Positions 1-11,290 of a DNA stretch of 64,000 nucleotides are shown here, one piece after another. Position 1 is the stretch's first letter; every line of letters begins with the position of its first letter. Below the pieces are notes generated by a model. The model had not been told where the DNA came from, did not search any database, and worked only from the letters and a program-made list of their open reading frames with translations. This DNA comes from Auanema rhodensis (taxonomy: Eukaryota > Nematoda > Chromadorea > Rhabditida > Rhabditidae): assembly GCA_964057225.1 (NCBI GenBank), contig OZ059896.1:17558501-17622500 (forward strand). Direction: 5' to 3'. A program made the position numbers and the translations under genes.

Positions 1-714
1 TCACGCGTCTTACTTTGGACCAATCACGGCCAAGATTTAAATCAGCAAAAGGTAGCCTCTTAATTTTGTGTGCGGGTGTCAGGAACGGAGCTTTTAACAT
101 TCTAGAACGTCTGATATTTTCAGCTTCCTCTAACACTTTCCGGATGGTCCATCGTGAAACGGTGAGATTCAGAATTCGTCCAATTTCTGTACAGCTTCGC
201 TCACTATTAGACGCAAGACGGATTATACTGCGTCTGTCAAGTGAGGATTTGTTTCCTACCAGATTCGCTTCTCTTACTTTCAGTTGTACCACGTAACAGA
301 TATCTAGTTATCGTGGATCGAGATCTTCCGAGTTCTTGAGCGATTTGTTCATGACTCATACCAAATCGGCGAAAAGAGTCAATTTGGGTTTTTCCCCAAC
401 TGATAAATCTACCTTAGGGGACATTCTGTAGTCAAAACATGAGGCTTTCAAAAAATTGAGAAAAAAAAATCTAACCTTGATTCACAGCAAAAGTTATGAA
501 GTTATGTTTTAGAAACAATAATCAAGGATTTTTTCAAAAAAACATCATTTAGCCAAAAAAATTTTACAAGCATGTTTTACAATTGGTTTTTATTATTATT
601 ATGTGTATATTTTATGATACTATTTATGGTTATTATATGAAAAAATTTGCTTTAAAAATAACAAAATTATTATGACATTTTTCAATGTTACATTATTTTG
701 CACCAGAGTGTATA
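1..714 (-). mobile_element. Tc1/mariner-like element, truncated by window edge (IR1 left arm)
   Basis: Mirror copy of the complete element at 9848-11043. It ends at 714 with the inverted terminal repeat read outward as ...GCACCAGAGTGTATA. The minus strand encodes the helix-turn-helix part of a Tc1-type transposase with stops and frame breaks, so it is a pseudogene. Confidence 0.75.
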
Positions 715-1418
715 TACAGTCATGTGCAAAAAAACCTCGGACAACTTTTAGAATCCCTTATACCTTCTCAGACAAACTACAAAAAATCAGAAAAAATACA
801 TTTTGAGTGTTAAAAATTGATAACGAATTCAGAAAAAATCTTTAAAGTTTTAAAAATCATGTTCAAAAGTATTTTTTGGAGTCTCCGAAATTTTCATAAA
901 CTGCTAGAAGTCTTCTTTCTTGAATTTCAGAAGTTTCATCAAGACTTCAGAAATAATCTTTTGATAGAATGTTAGGAATACACTAAACGTCTATTTTTCT
1001 TTTAAACGGGAGAATTTGGTTGTATGTTAACCAAGTTATCTTCATAGATATTCGGTAAGATTCAGATGCTGAAGCTTACTTGTTTGAAGCTATGCCATAG
1101 GAAAAACTTAGTTATTGATTGAGCTTTGTGCTTAGAATCATTTTAAAATATTTTTTAATGAATTAACATGTTCCTAATCTCAAATTTTGTTATATTAAGA
1201 TGAATTATTCAAAATAGTCAAAAAACACTATTTTTCCTTATAAATTTAGAAAAAAATATTGAAATCAATTTTCATTATATTAACATATATTTTGACTGAA
1301 TATATACTATGTGACATTACGAAACTTATGAAATTAAAAAAAAAATTTTTTTGTAGTTTGAAGGGGTTTCTGGGGCCTCTAAGATATTTTTGTCCGAGGT
1401 TTTTTGCACAGGACTGTA
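715..1418. mobile_element. Non-autonomous Tc1/mariner-type element (MITE-like), left copy
   Basis: It starts TACAGTCATGTGCAAAAAAA and ends with the inverted match TTTTTTGCACAGGACTGTA; both termini continue into CCTCGGAC/GTCCGAGG. The 704-bp interior is AT-rich and has no convincing reading frame. It abuts the Tc1-like element at a shared TA, so one probably inserted at the edge of the other. Confidence 0.75.
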
Positions 1419-1653
1419 TATTTTTTTATTTTTTTTTATTTTAGTCCTTATATTCTGTATTATGTATATCTGAATGACATATGAATGAATCTTTCTTCCT
1501 CTAACAGTCTTTTAAGTTACCAGGGCATAGAATAGAAAGTGTGAACCTGGGAGGCTATTTGAAGAGCCCTCTATCTTCAAAACTTCTATCAAAGTAGAAA
1601 ATAATGTATTTCTCGAAAATCCTGTTGCTCAAAACCATCATTGTGATATATTT
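1419..1653. other. AT-rich spacer, nothing identified
   Basis: Homopolymer-rich stretch between the MITE and the MULE remains. No gene, RNA or repeat end could be supported. Confidence 0.5.
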
Positions 1654-2879
1654 TTGTTTTCTATTAACAAATGCAAAAATATCACATACTCTCTAACTCA
1701 GAATATCAAAAATTCAGACTCATGTTTTGAGATGAAAGCTTATTCCTTATTTGTCAATGAAATAAAAAAAATATTTCATGAATCTGAGTTAGAAGAGCAT
1801 GAAAAGCAAGAAGTTTCCTCTGCCTGGTTTCATGGGGGCTATGATAGTAGACGGAGAGCTATTACAAGGGCTTTAAGTTCTCGTAAAGACATAAGAACAT
1901 CCATGACCAATGTTCTCTGTCTTTGTCTAAAACTATCAATGGTTGTACGTTCTTGCATTTTCATGACAGCGAGTTTCATTTTTATTTTGTTTGGAACTAG
2001 CTAATCAGAATGGTTTAACTCAACTGCTTAACTCAACTTGGGGACGGTTGTTTCAAATACCAGCCTTTGAATATGAAGCAATTATATACCATCATGGGTG
2101 GTTGCAGTGAAATGAAACCACTGTACCACTTTTTTATTCCATTAAAAAAATAAAACTAGGTTCACATATAGAAGGCATCTTCAACATGTTGTTCTTGCTC
2201 TCTCCAACGTTGGCTGCATAGTTGAAAACCTTATTTTTATCTGTGATTTTGAAATCTCTGTAATAAGGGAAGTTGAAACTATTTTTCATTCTGTTCAAGG
2301 ATGTTTATTCCATTATGCTCAGAGCTTGAACAGACGGTTCCTTCAACTGGGTTTGACACAAGCAGAGAAGCTATCCATTGAAATCAAACAATGGCATGGT
2401 AGGCTGTCGGGCTCGCTCTTTCTTCAAACTGAGCTAATATCAATATCCGGGTTACTTAATTCTCCCGTTTTTTCTGATCTTCCATCATATTCTTCTTGTC
2501 TTCAAATGATCAGTTATGTGAATGAAACATGGATTGAAGGACCTTTGAGACATTATTGGAGCAAATAAGACATAAAACAGTTCAGTACATCTAATAATGT
2601 TGAATCTTTTCACCATAAAATGAACTTTAAAATGAGCTTTCTGAATTAATTATTTTTTTCATGGTGAAAATTTGATGGCTAATCATGTCCTGATCGCTCG
2701 TCATCGATTGTTGAGCCTGCTAGGAAAAAAGAAAAAACGTAATTGAAAGGCAACAACGGATTGAGGTCCAGTTTGAAAACTTCAGGAACATCTCTAATAA
2801 CCGACTGCCTAATCAGGAGGAAATAATAGCATATGTCGAGGAGATGGCGAAGTTTAACACTAGAAAATCTTATTTTTAA
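1654..2879 (+). pseudogene. MULE transposase pseudogene (IR1 left arm)
   Basis: Remains of a Mutator-like (MULE) DDE transposase read in several frames. The N-terminal region contains 'FHGGYDSRRRAITRAL'. A degenerate first catalytic block lies near 2042 (the better copy at 30.1 kb reads DGSFKYQ), the second (a DFEI-type block) near 2245, followed by the C/H motif before 'LNRRFLQLGLTQ'. The last block (N-V-E-S-F-H) is near 2598 and an end reading 'RLPNQEEIIAYVEEMAKF' stops at 2879. Several frame changes and stops show it is inactive. A better-preserved relative lies at 30083-30830. The family call rests on block order and spacing, and no search was run. Confidence 0.65.
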
Positions 2880-3366
2880 AGCATTTAAATTGAAAAATTA
2901 AACTCTAATAAATTTTTTGAACCATATCTTTTTTTAACACAAAAACCTCCTTGCTGTTTATATTAAAAACCTTAATTTTTTGTGAACTGTTTAAGTTTTG
3001 GGTAATTTTTAGAAGTCTAAACAACTAAAAACTGATAGTACAACACGTGTGGTATAATTTACGACCGTTATGCTTGCTAGGGAGAGGTTGTAAAAATAGG
3101 AGACGACGAAACGTCTCAAACCCTTTCAGAGTACTTTCGAATAACGCTGGAGAAATCAATCTTTCCCCGGCCAATAGAATTTTGGATTATCCAGAAAAGA
3201 ATGTTTTGATTTTCTTACTTGTAACTTTTATGGAAACGAGTTGTTGAACAATATGAAATGTCATTTCGATATCAAAACTCAACTTTCTTCTTTCATGTTT
3301 CTGAAATGGTATCCTATGGTTCCCACAAATCAATGTTTGCTAGAAAAGAGCTTGAAAAATAAAATA
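2880..3366. repeat. Repeat flank of the tRNA-Gly family, lacking the tRNA
   Basis: Bases 3047-3366 match the flanks of the tRNA-Gly repeat units near 17.1, 27.8-28.6 and 34.1-34.5 kb (GGCCAATAGAAT...TTGGATTATCCAGAAAAGAATG), but the tRNA gene itself is missing here. It appears to be an empty or tRNA-less member of the repeat family. Confidence 0.6.
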
Positions 3367-4296
3367 TTCATTTGCGCAAGTTTGAATTTCTTCCTGGGTA
3401 AATTCAACAATATCATTAAAAATACATTCAAAAAGGTCTTTGTTAGCATTTCTTCTACGCCACATAAACTCACAGAGGTAACCATTTAACATATTTTGAT
3501 GAACCCCATGCATGCGATTGAATTTAGCTTTAGCTAAACCCCACAGGCCTTTAATTATATTGGTATTAGCTCCGGTCTCGGGATCTGTGAAGTTATACCT
3601 ATGATTAACTGTTAAATGCCTATAATCTTGTAAAAGACTATCAATACCCCCAATCTCCAGCAATCACTGACTATGGTGCTTTCGCGCTCGATACAGTTAA
3701 TGACACAGCTGTTTAAAGTTTCTGTACTTCTATTAGAAACGGCAAATAAAAAGCAATCCCTTGTTTCCTTACATACCCCTGCGACCAATCATTGCGCTGG
3801 CCTTATCCTACCTATATTAAACTTTCTACGAGAAACTAACGTTTCATCGATTTCAACATTCAAATTAGGACCTCCAATCATTAGAGGATGCTTTAAAATA
3901 TTAAATGCGCAAACTTCTATCATGAAGTTATTATTATCCATGGCTGTTTTGCAAGAGCCTATTCTTAACTCATCTAGACAGAACTTAACAGTAGTGTATT
4001 CCTTGCTCCAGCAGTATACGAAAAGAATGAACTTGGTATTTCCAATTTTTGAACCTAAAATATTATTGTTGATAATATATAGATTTCAACTTTATACCTT
4101 GAAGAAATGTTCCATTTTTTATTAAAATTTCCCTTCTACAGTTTCTTCTGGTACATCTCCGCTTATTTCGAGCAGTAGAAAGAGTCATTTGTCGTGTACA
4201 TCGGTCATATTCTTTAGTTTGAGGGATTACACCCTTCTCTTGCAGAAATTGAATGGCATCAGCTTCAGTACAAAGTCTTTCTTTTAGAACGAACAT
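3367..4296 (-). pseudogene. Merlin (ISXO2-like) transposase pseudogene, family A, left copy
   Basis: Mirror of 6266-7195. The minus strand reads an N-terminal Cys-rich exon starting 'MFVLKERLCTEADAIQFLQ', a short intron, then the DDE domain: 'VEIDETLVSRRKFN' (first Asp), 'VSDCWR' (second Asp) and 'GANTNIIKGLWGLAKAKF', where the expected Glu is Lys. A TGA replaces the Trp codon that the 16.1-kb copy has after 'RPAQ', and a frameshift follows the SDCWR block. It is inactive. Confidence 0.8.
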
Positions 4297-4448
4297 TTAG
4301 ACGAAGTATGGTTGATAATGCAGATGCAATGACCAATAATGATTCAGTTTTTGTATCATAATATATTCGAATTTTATTGTTATTATGATATGATGATCAG
4401 AAGAAACGGAAAATTAAGTAACCCGGACATTGATATTAGCTCAGTTTC

Positions 4449-4610
4449 TCTCAGAGCCCAGAGGGATATCAGTCCCAAACCGCAGATCTCATTCTCACAC
4501 AAGAGGCCCAGAAAAAATTAAAACATTCGGAAATAAAACAATTCCGCACCACCAAGGACCACAACGGATTTCGTGTAATTCAAACACGTTTATTAACACA
4601 TTCCGGACGG
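4449..4610 (-). repeat. Repeated module shared with 15756-15905
   Basis: The reverse complement of this block matches 15756-15905 (for example CCGTTGTGGTCCTTGGTGGT). It contains AATAAACGTG near one end, which would suit an LTR R/U5 region, but no TG...CA ends or duplicated partner could be fixed. LTR-derived is a guess. Confidence 0.45.
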
Positions 4611-4632
4611 CGTGACCCAGCATTGGGTCACG
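4611..4632. other. Perfect hairpin, 9-bp stem
   Basis: CGTGACCCA-GCAT-TGGGTCACG pairs perfectly over nine bases with a four-base loop. It lies on the downstream side of the piggyBac pseudogene and could be part of that element's subterminal region. That link is inference. Confidence 0.5.
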
Positions 4633-5003
4633 GTCGGTAAATTACGTACAAAAAATTAAAAAATTAAAAAAATAGATTTTATTTGTTAATTTCAATATTA
4701 CGTTAATAAACAACACGGAAATGATCGAAAAAAGTGAAATGATACAAAACTAAGATAAAATGATTAAAAAAAACTGTCAATTTTTCTATCAATTTTTGTT
4801 CATTTTTCAACGTACGGTATACTTTAAACTTGATCTATTTATGCTTAAAAAATTTACTGTGATTAGATATCTAGTTGAATGAAAGATGAAATATCACTCT
4901 TCACATACCTAAAATTTTGATTCATAGATCCGTTTATTTTTGAAGTTATGCCCCCACCATTTTGCTTATATCATCTATAAAATAATAACATTTATAAAAA
5001 AAA
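4633..5003. other. AT-rich downstream flank of piggyBac remains
   Basis: No gene or RNA seen. It probably represents the 3' untranslated part of the piggyBac element. No TTAA-flanked terminal repeat could be fixed. Confidence 0.4.
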
Positions 5004-6134
5004 TTATTTTTCAATACACGAATGTGAACAAGACGTAAAAGAATTTAGAGAATAAGGTTTCAAATATTCACTACACATGTTCCTTGTTTTCTTGGTTGAT
5101 GCCGATGCTTCTTTTCTGTTCTTTCCTTCTCGCTCTTGTGCATAACATCCAAAACAGCGCTTTCTATCATCCGGCCTTTTTTCCATGTTCACAAGAAGGG
5201 GTCGCGGTCCATCTTCTCTAGCGTCTTTCATCGAGTCAAAATGAAGAAGATCTTCTATAATTTTGATTTTGAAAGCCGTTATAAAGATTTTGGCATCAGG
5301 AGACATTTGGTTAAAGAGAACCCATGCGTTAACCATACTAGTTTGAATTATAATATGGTAAAACAATCTGATGTACCATTTCTTCGTCTTTCTTATGAAA
5401 ACACTGTGAGTGGCCATTTGATCACTAGTATCTACGAATAATTTTGCATTATTATAGTCGTCGACAACTGTTGGTTTCCTCCTTCCGAGTTGGAAAGAAC
5501 TATCGTGATGAGTAGATAGCATGTAGATTTCCCGTTTATCCTGCCACTTGAAAATTGAAACAATTCCATTTTTTTTGCTGTGAAATCATTCCTCCTCTTT
5601 GAAGCTTGGTGTTTTTGATCTTAGCGGGAATACCAATCCGATTTTTACTTATAGTTCCTATCAGATATGTTCCTTCGCTGAACAGTTTTTCAGCTAGAGA
5701 GATGGTGGTATACCAGTTGTCCGTGAAAAGATGCCTGCCAGCATGCAGAAGGTTTTCAGTCAATCTCATTACGACGGTATCGGCAATTGTTCCTGTTCTC
5801 TCAACCTCTTTTCCTGTGTATACAATTGTTTTGTATGTGTATCCTTGAGGACAACACAGTTTAAACAATTTCAGTCCAAAACGATGATGTTTCTGAGGTA
5901 TGTATTGCTTGAAAACGATCCGTCCTCGGAATGGAACAATCGACTCATCTATGCAGATCTGTTTTCCTGGCATGCATGCATTAGCAGCACTATCGTTGAA
6001 CATCTTCAGAATTGGCTCAATCTTGAACAACCTGTTGTTCTTGTTTTTTTCTGTATCAGCATTGTTCACAAAATGTAATGACCGGAAAATTTGTTCAAAT
6101 TTTTCACGACTCATTACTTTAGAACCGATCGCTG
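5004..6134 (-). pseudogene. piggyBac-type transposase, N-terminally truncated and frameshifted
   Basis: Two minus-strand frames together read a piggyBac (DDE_Tnp_1_7) transposase. The first (6114 to 5536) has 'MSREKFEQIFRSLHF', the first Asp in 'IDESIVPFRGR' and the second in 'FTDNWYTTISLAEKL'. The second (to 5004) begins around 'KWQDKREIYMLSTHH' and has the third Asp in 'FVDTSDQM', then a Cys-rich tail. The frames are joined across a run of eight A (5569-5576 on the plus strand as T), so a one-base indel or sequencing error separates them. Upstream of the Met the frame stays open to the right palindrome arm and is cut there, so the N-terminal portion is absent. Two catalytic blocks are in one frame, one in the other. 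Confidence 0.85.
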
Positions 6135-6265
6135 TCCGGGTTACTTAATTTTCCGTTTCTTCTGATCATCATATCATAATAACAATAAAATTCTAATATA
6201 TTATGATACAAAAACTGAATCATTATTGGTCATTGCATCTGCATTATCAACCATACTTCGTCTAA

Positions 6266-7195
6266 ATGTTCGTTCTAAAAGAAAGACTTTGTACTGAAGC
6301 TGATGCCATTCAATTTCTGCAAGAGAAGGGTGTAATCCCTCAAACTAAAGAATATGACCGATGTACACGACAAATGACTCTTTCTACTGCTCGAAATAAG
6401 CGGAGATGTACCAGAAGAAACTGTAGAAGGGAAATTTTAATAAAAAATGGAACATTTCTTCAAGGTATAAAGTTGAAATCTATATATTATCAACAATAAT
6501 ATTTTAGGTTCAAAAATTGGAAATACCAAGTTCATTCTTTTCGTATACTGCTGGAGCAAGGAATACACTACTGTTAAGTTCTGTCTAGATGAGTTAAGAA
6601 TAGGCTCTTGCAAAACAGCCATGGATAATAATAACTTCATGAGAGAAGTTTGCGCATTTAATATTTTAAAGCATCCTCTAATGATTGGAGGTCCTAATTT
6701 GAATGTTGAAATCGATGAAACGTTAGTTTCTCGTAGAAAGTTTAATATAGGTAGGATAAGGCCAGCGCAATGATTGGTCGCAGGGGTATGTAAGGAAACA
6801 AGGGATTGCTTTTTATTTGCCGTTTCTAATAGAAGTACAGAAACTTTAAACAGCTGTGTCATTAACTGTATCGAGCGCGAAAGCACCATAGTCAGTGATT
6901 GCTGGAGATTGGGGGTATTGATAGTCTTTTACAAGATTATAGGCATTTAACAGTTAATCATAGGTATAACTTCACAGATCCCGAGACCGGAGCTAATACC
7001 AATATAATTAAAGGCCTGTGGGGTTTAGCTAAAGCTAAATTCAATCGCATGCATGGGGTTCATCAAAATATGTTAAATGGTTACCTCTGTGAGTTTATGT
7101 GGCGTAGAAGAAATGCTAACAAAGACCTTTTTGAATGTATTTTTAATGATATTGTTGAATTTACCCAGGAAGAAATTCAAACTTGCGCAAATGAA
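6266..7195 (+). pseudogene. Merlin (ISXO2-like) transposase pseudogene, family A, right copy
   Basis: Exon 1 (6266 to about 6460) encodes a Cys-rich N-terminus ending 'KNGTFLQG'. A short intron ends TTTTAG near 6507, and exon 2 carries the DDE domain with 'VEIDETLVSRRKFN' and 'VSDCWR'. An in-frame TGA at about 6771 (where the 16.1-kb copy has Trp) and a frameshift after SDCWR inactivate it. Compared with 15909-16765 it keeps the N-terminus that the other copy has lost. Confidence 0.8.
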
Positions 7196-7682
7196 TATTT
7201 TATTTTTCAAGCTCTTTTCTAGCAAACATTGATTTGTGGGAACCATAGGATACCATTTCAGAAACATGAAAGAAGAAAGTTGAGTTTTGATATCGAAATG
7301 ACATTTCATATTGTTCAACAACTCGTTTCCATAAAAGTTACAAGTAAGAAAATCAAAACATTCTTTTCTGGATAATCCAAAATTCTATTGGCCGGGGAAA
7401 GATTGATTTCTCCAGCGTTATTCGAAAGTACTCTGAAAGGGTTTGAGACGTTTCGTCGTCTCCTATTTTTACAACCTCTCCCTAGCAAGCATAACGGTCG
7501 TAAATTATACCACACGTGTTGTACTATCAGTTTTTAGTTGTTTAGACTTCTAAAAATTACCCAAAACTTAAACAGTTCACAAAAAATTAAGGTTTTTAAT
7601 ATAAACAGCAAGGAGGTTTTTGTGTTAAAAAAAGATATGGTTCAAAAAATTTATTAGAGTTTAATTTTTCAATTTAAATGCT
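7196..7682. repeat. tRNA-Gly repeat-family flank without tRNA, right copy
   Basis: Mirror of 2880-3366. It carries the same flank sequences as the tRNA-Gly units further right but no tRNA gene. Confidence 0.6.
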
Positions 7683-8908
7683 TTAAAAATAAGATTTTCT
7701 AGTGTTAAACTTCGCCATCTCCTCGACATATGCTATTATTTCCTCCTGATTAGGCAGTCGGTTATTAGAGATGTTCCTGAAGTTTTCAAACTGGACCTCA
7801 ATCCGTTGTTGCCTTTCAATTACGTTTTTTCTTTTTTCCTAGCAGGCTCAACAATCGATGACGAGCGATCAGGACATGATTAGCCATCAAATTTTCACCA
7901 TGAAAAAAATAATTAATTCAGAAAGCTCATTTTAAAGTTCATTTTACGGTGAAAAGATTCAACATTATTAGATGTACTGAACTGTTTTATGTCTTATTTG
8001 CTCCAATAATGTCTCAAAGGTCCTTCAATCCATGTTTCATTCACATAACTGATCATTTGAAGACAAGAAGAATATGATGGAAGATCAGAAAAAACGGGAG
8101 AATTAAGTAACCCGGATATTGATATTAGCTCAGTTTGAAGAAAGAGCGAGCCCGACAGCCTACCATGCCATTGTTTGATTTCAATGGATAGCTTCTCTGC
8201 TTGTGTCAAACCCAGTTGAAGGAACCGTCTGTTCAAGCTCTGAGCATAATGGAATAAACATCCTTGAACAGAATGAAAAATAGTTTCAACTTCCCTTATT
8301 ACAGAGATTTCAAAATCACAGATAAAAATAAGGTTTTCAACTATGCAGCCAACGTTGGAGAGAGCAAGAACAACATGTTGAAGATGCCTTCTATATGTGA
8401 ACCTAGTTTTATTTTTTTAATGGAATAAAAAAGTGGTACAGTGGTTTCATTTCACTGCAACCACCCATGATGGTATATAATTGCTTCATATTCAAAGGCT
8501 GGTATTTGAAACAACCGTCCCCAAGTTGAGTTAAGCAGTTGAGTTAAACCATTCTGATTAGCTAGTTCCAAACAAAATAAAAATGAAACTCGCTGTCATG
8601 AAAATGCAAGAACGTACAACCATTGATAGTTTTAGACAAAGACAGAGAACATTGGTCATGGATGTTCTTATGTCTTTACGAGAACTTAATGCCCTTGTAA
8701 TAGCTCTCCGTCTACTATCATAGCCACCATGAAACCAGGCAGAGGAAACTTCTTGCTTTTCATGCTCTTCTAACTCAGATTCATGAAATATTTTTTTTAT
8801 TTCATTGACAAATAAGGAATAAGCTTTCATCTCAAAACATGAGTCTGAATTTTTGATATTCTGAGTTAGAGAGTATGTGATATTTTTGCATTTGTTAATA
8901 GAAAACAA
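7683..8908 (-). pseudogene. MULE transposase pseudogene (IR1 right arm)
   Basis: Mirror of 1654-2879 with the same frame breaks, so the breaks predate the inverted duplication. Confidence 0.65.
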
Positions 8909-9143
8909 AAATATATCACAATGATGGTTTTGAGCAACAGGATTTTCGAGAAATACATTATTTTCTACTTTGATAGAAGTTTTGAAGATAGAGGGCTCTT
9001 CAAATAGCCTCCCAGGTTCACACTTTCTATTCTATGCCCTGGTAACTTAAAAGACTGTTAGAGGAAGAAAGATTCATTCATATGTCATTCAGATATACAT
9101 AATACAGAATATAAGGACTAAAATAAAAAAAAATAAAAAAATA
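8909..9143. other. AT-rich spacer, mirror of 1419-1653
   Basis: No gene seen. Confidence 0.5.
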
Positions 9144-9847
9144 TACAGTCCTGTGCAAAAAACCTCGGACAAAAATATCTTAGAGGCCCCAGAAACCCCT
9201 TCAAACTACAAAAAAATTTTTTTTTTAATTTCATAAGTTTCGTAATGTCACATAGTATATATTCAGTCAAAATATATGTTAATATAATGAAAATTGATTT
9301 CAATATTTTTTTCTAAATTTATAAGGAAAAATAGTGTTTTTTGACTATTTTGAATAATTCATCTTAATATAACAAAATTTGAGATTAGGAACATGTTAAT
9401 TCATTAAAAAATATTTTAAAATGATTCTAAGCACAAAGCTCAATCAATAACTAAGTTTTTCCTATGGCATAGCTTCAAACAAGTAAGCTTCAGCATCTGA
9501 ATCTTACCGAATATCTATGAAGATAACTTGGTTAACATACAACCAAATTCTCCCGTTTAAAAGAAAAATAGACGTTTAGTGTATTCCTAACATTCTATCA
9601 AAAGATTATTTCTGAAGTCTTGATGAAACTTCTGAAATTCAAGAAAGAAGACTTCTAGCAGTTTATGAAAATTTCGGAGACTCCAAAAAATACTTTTGAA
9701 CATGATTTTTAAAACTTTAAAGATTTTTTCTGAATTCGTTATCAATTTTTAACACTCAAAATGTATTTTTTCTGATTTTTTGTAGTTTGTCTGAGAAGGT
9801 ATAAGGGATTCTAAAAGTTGTCCGAGGTTTTTTTGCACATGACTGTA
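9144..9847. mobile_element. Non-autonomous Tc1/mariner-type element, right copy
   Basis: 704 bp with inverted ends TACAGTCCTGTGCAAAAAAC and (read inward from the right) TACAGTCATGTGCAAAAAAA, flanked by TA. It has no coding capacity and is the mirror of 715-1418. Confidence 0.75.
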
Positions 9848-11043
9848 TATACACTCTGGTGCAAAATAATGTAACATTGAAAAATGTCATAATAATTTTG
9901 TTATTTTTAAAGCAAATTTTTTCATATAATAACCATAAATAGTATCATAAAATATACACATAATAATAATAAAAACCAATTGTAAAACATGCTTGTAAAA
10001 TTTTTTTGGCTAAATGATGTTTTTTTGAAAAAATCCTTGATTATTGTTTCTAAAACATAACTTCATAACTTTTGCTGTGAATCAAGGTTAGATTTTTTTT
10101 TCTCAATTTTTTGAAAGCCTCATGTTTTGACTACAGAATGTCCCCTAAGGTAGATTTATCAGTTGGGGAAAAACCCAAATTGACTCTTTTCGCCGATTTG
10201 GTATGAGTCATGAACAAATCGCTCAAGAACTCGGAAGATCTCGATCCACGATAACTAGATATCTGTTACGTGGTACAACTGAAAGTAAGAGAAGCGAATC
10301 TGGTAGGAAACAAATCCTCACTTGACAGACGCAGTATAATCCGTCTTGCGTCTAATAGTGAGCGAAGCTGTACAGAAATTGGACGAATTCTGAATCTCAC
10401 CGTTTCACGATGGACCATCCGGAAAGTGTTAGAGGAAGCTGAAAATATCAGACGTTCTAGAATGTTAAAAGCTCCGTTCCTGACACCCGCACACAAAATT
10501 AAGAGGCTAACTTTTGCTGATTTAAATCTTGGCCGTGATTGGTCCAAAGTAAGACGCGTGAAAAATAAATTGAGCTGTTTTTTATTGTTATAGATTATAT
10601 TCTCTGATGAGAAAAAGTTCAACTTAGACGGACCAGACTTAGTAAAGCGAATTTATTCTGAGGGAAAACAGTGAAAATACAAGAACCCTCAGAGCGGCTA
10701 TACTCGAATCATGGGAAAATGTCTCGTTAGAAATTTGTTCTAACTTGATAGACAGCATGGCAAGACGTATGTCCGAAGTTCGTCTAAAACTTGGAGGACC
10801 CACTTCCTTTTGAATATAAAAAAATTTTGTTTTAAATTCATCATGTTATCTACTCTAATATCACAAAAATATTTTTTCTCAATTTTCTCAATTATACTCA
10901 TTTCTTTTTAGCCTTTTTTTGAAATAAATACTTCTTATTAAAATAAACTTCAAAATCATGAACAAAGAAACAATTCATAAAAATAAAATCTCGAAAAAAA
11001 AGTAATCGAAAAAATGTTACATTATTTTGCACCAGAGTGTATA
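9848..11043 (+). mobile_element. Complete Tc1-like element with decayed transposase
   Basis: Terminal inverted repeats TATACACTCTGGTGCAAAAT / ATTTTGCACCAGAGTGTATA, extending to AATGTAACATT, bound a 1.2-kb element with TA at each end. Inside, from about 10138, a Tc1-family transposase can be read in pieces: 'MSHEQIAQELGRSRSTITRY' (helix-turn-helix), 'LASNSERSCTEIGRILNLT' (second helix-turn-helix), 'RDWSKV', a 50-base intron, then 'IIFSDEKKFNLDGPD' with the first catalytic Asp. After that the frame breaks and the catalytic half is mostly missing. The left part lies inside the palindrome arm; the right end (10562-11043) has no visible partner because the window stops. Confidence 0.8.
10138..10820 (+). 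pseudogene. Tc1-family transposase pseudogene
   Basis: Begins ATGTCCCCTAAGG and needs several frame changes and one intron (about 10544-10592). Helix-turn-helix blocks and the FSDEKKFNL catalytic block are visible. The region with the second Asp and the Glu/Asp is largely deleted. It is internally truncated compared with the usual length of about 340 residues. Confidence 0.75.
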
Positions 11044-11290
11044 TAATAAGACTAGATAAAGTACATAGAAGACTAGAGTGAGTGTAATAAGACTAGATAT
11101 ACATCACTAATGAAACTAGAGATAGTCTTACTAAAGGACAAGGATAAAACGGTGGTTCAGACCAGATGAGTCATACGATAAAGACAGCAACGAGGAGAGA
11201 GAAAAGCGACCGTCGGTGATGGTGATATAAAACAGAGTGCCCCGTGGATCTCAGATCAAAGCGAGATGGTATCCCATTGCTTGAGAGATG
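11044..11290. other. Unassigned stretch, possible LTR remnant
   Basis: Lies downstream of the decayed BEL/Pao 3' region on the minus strand and has a short repeated motif (AATAAGACTAGATA near 11044 and 11087). An LTR is expected in this position, but no second copy is in the window to define it. Confidence 0.3.

Larger units (their letters stand above)
1..4429. repeat. Left arm of giant palindrome IR1
   Basis: This arm is the reverse complement of 6134-10561. Paired positions always sum to 10562 with no shift over the whole length, and in the stretches compared I saw only a handful of substitutions (for example near 52, 3922 and 4371). The match starts at base 1, so the palindrome probably continues left of the window. 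Inner boundary: the match is lost just after 4429, inside a MULE-derived piece. Contents from the outside in: Tc1-like element, non-autonomous Tc1-type element, MULE remains, a tRNA-repeat flank without its tRNA, Merlin pseudogene. Confidence 0.93.
4430..6133. other. Spacer of palindrome IR1
   Basis: Single-copy centre between the two arms. In order: the end of a MULE fragment (to about 4448), a 160-bp module also found at 15.8 kb, a hairpin, an AT-rich stretch and a piggyBac pseudogene. The piggyBac frame runs into the right arm boundary. Confidence 0.8.
6134..10561. repeat. Right arm of giant palindrome IR1
   Basis: Reverse complement of 1-4429 with mirror sum 10562 throughout. The symmetry can be followed to 10561 because the partner runs off the window. 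Contents mirror the left arm. Confidence 0.93.
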
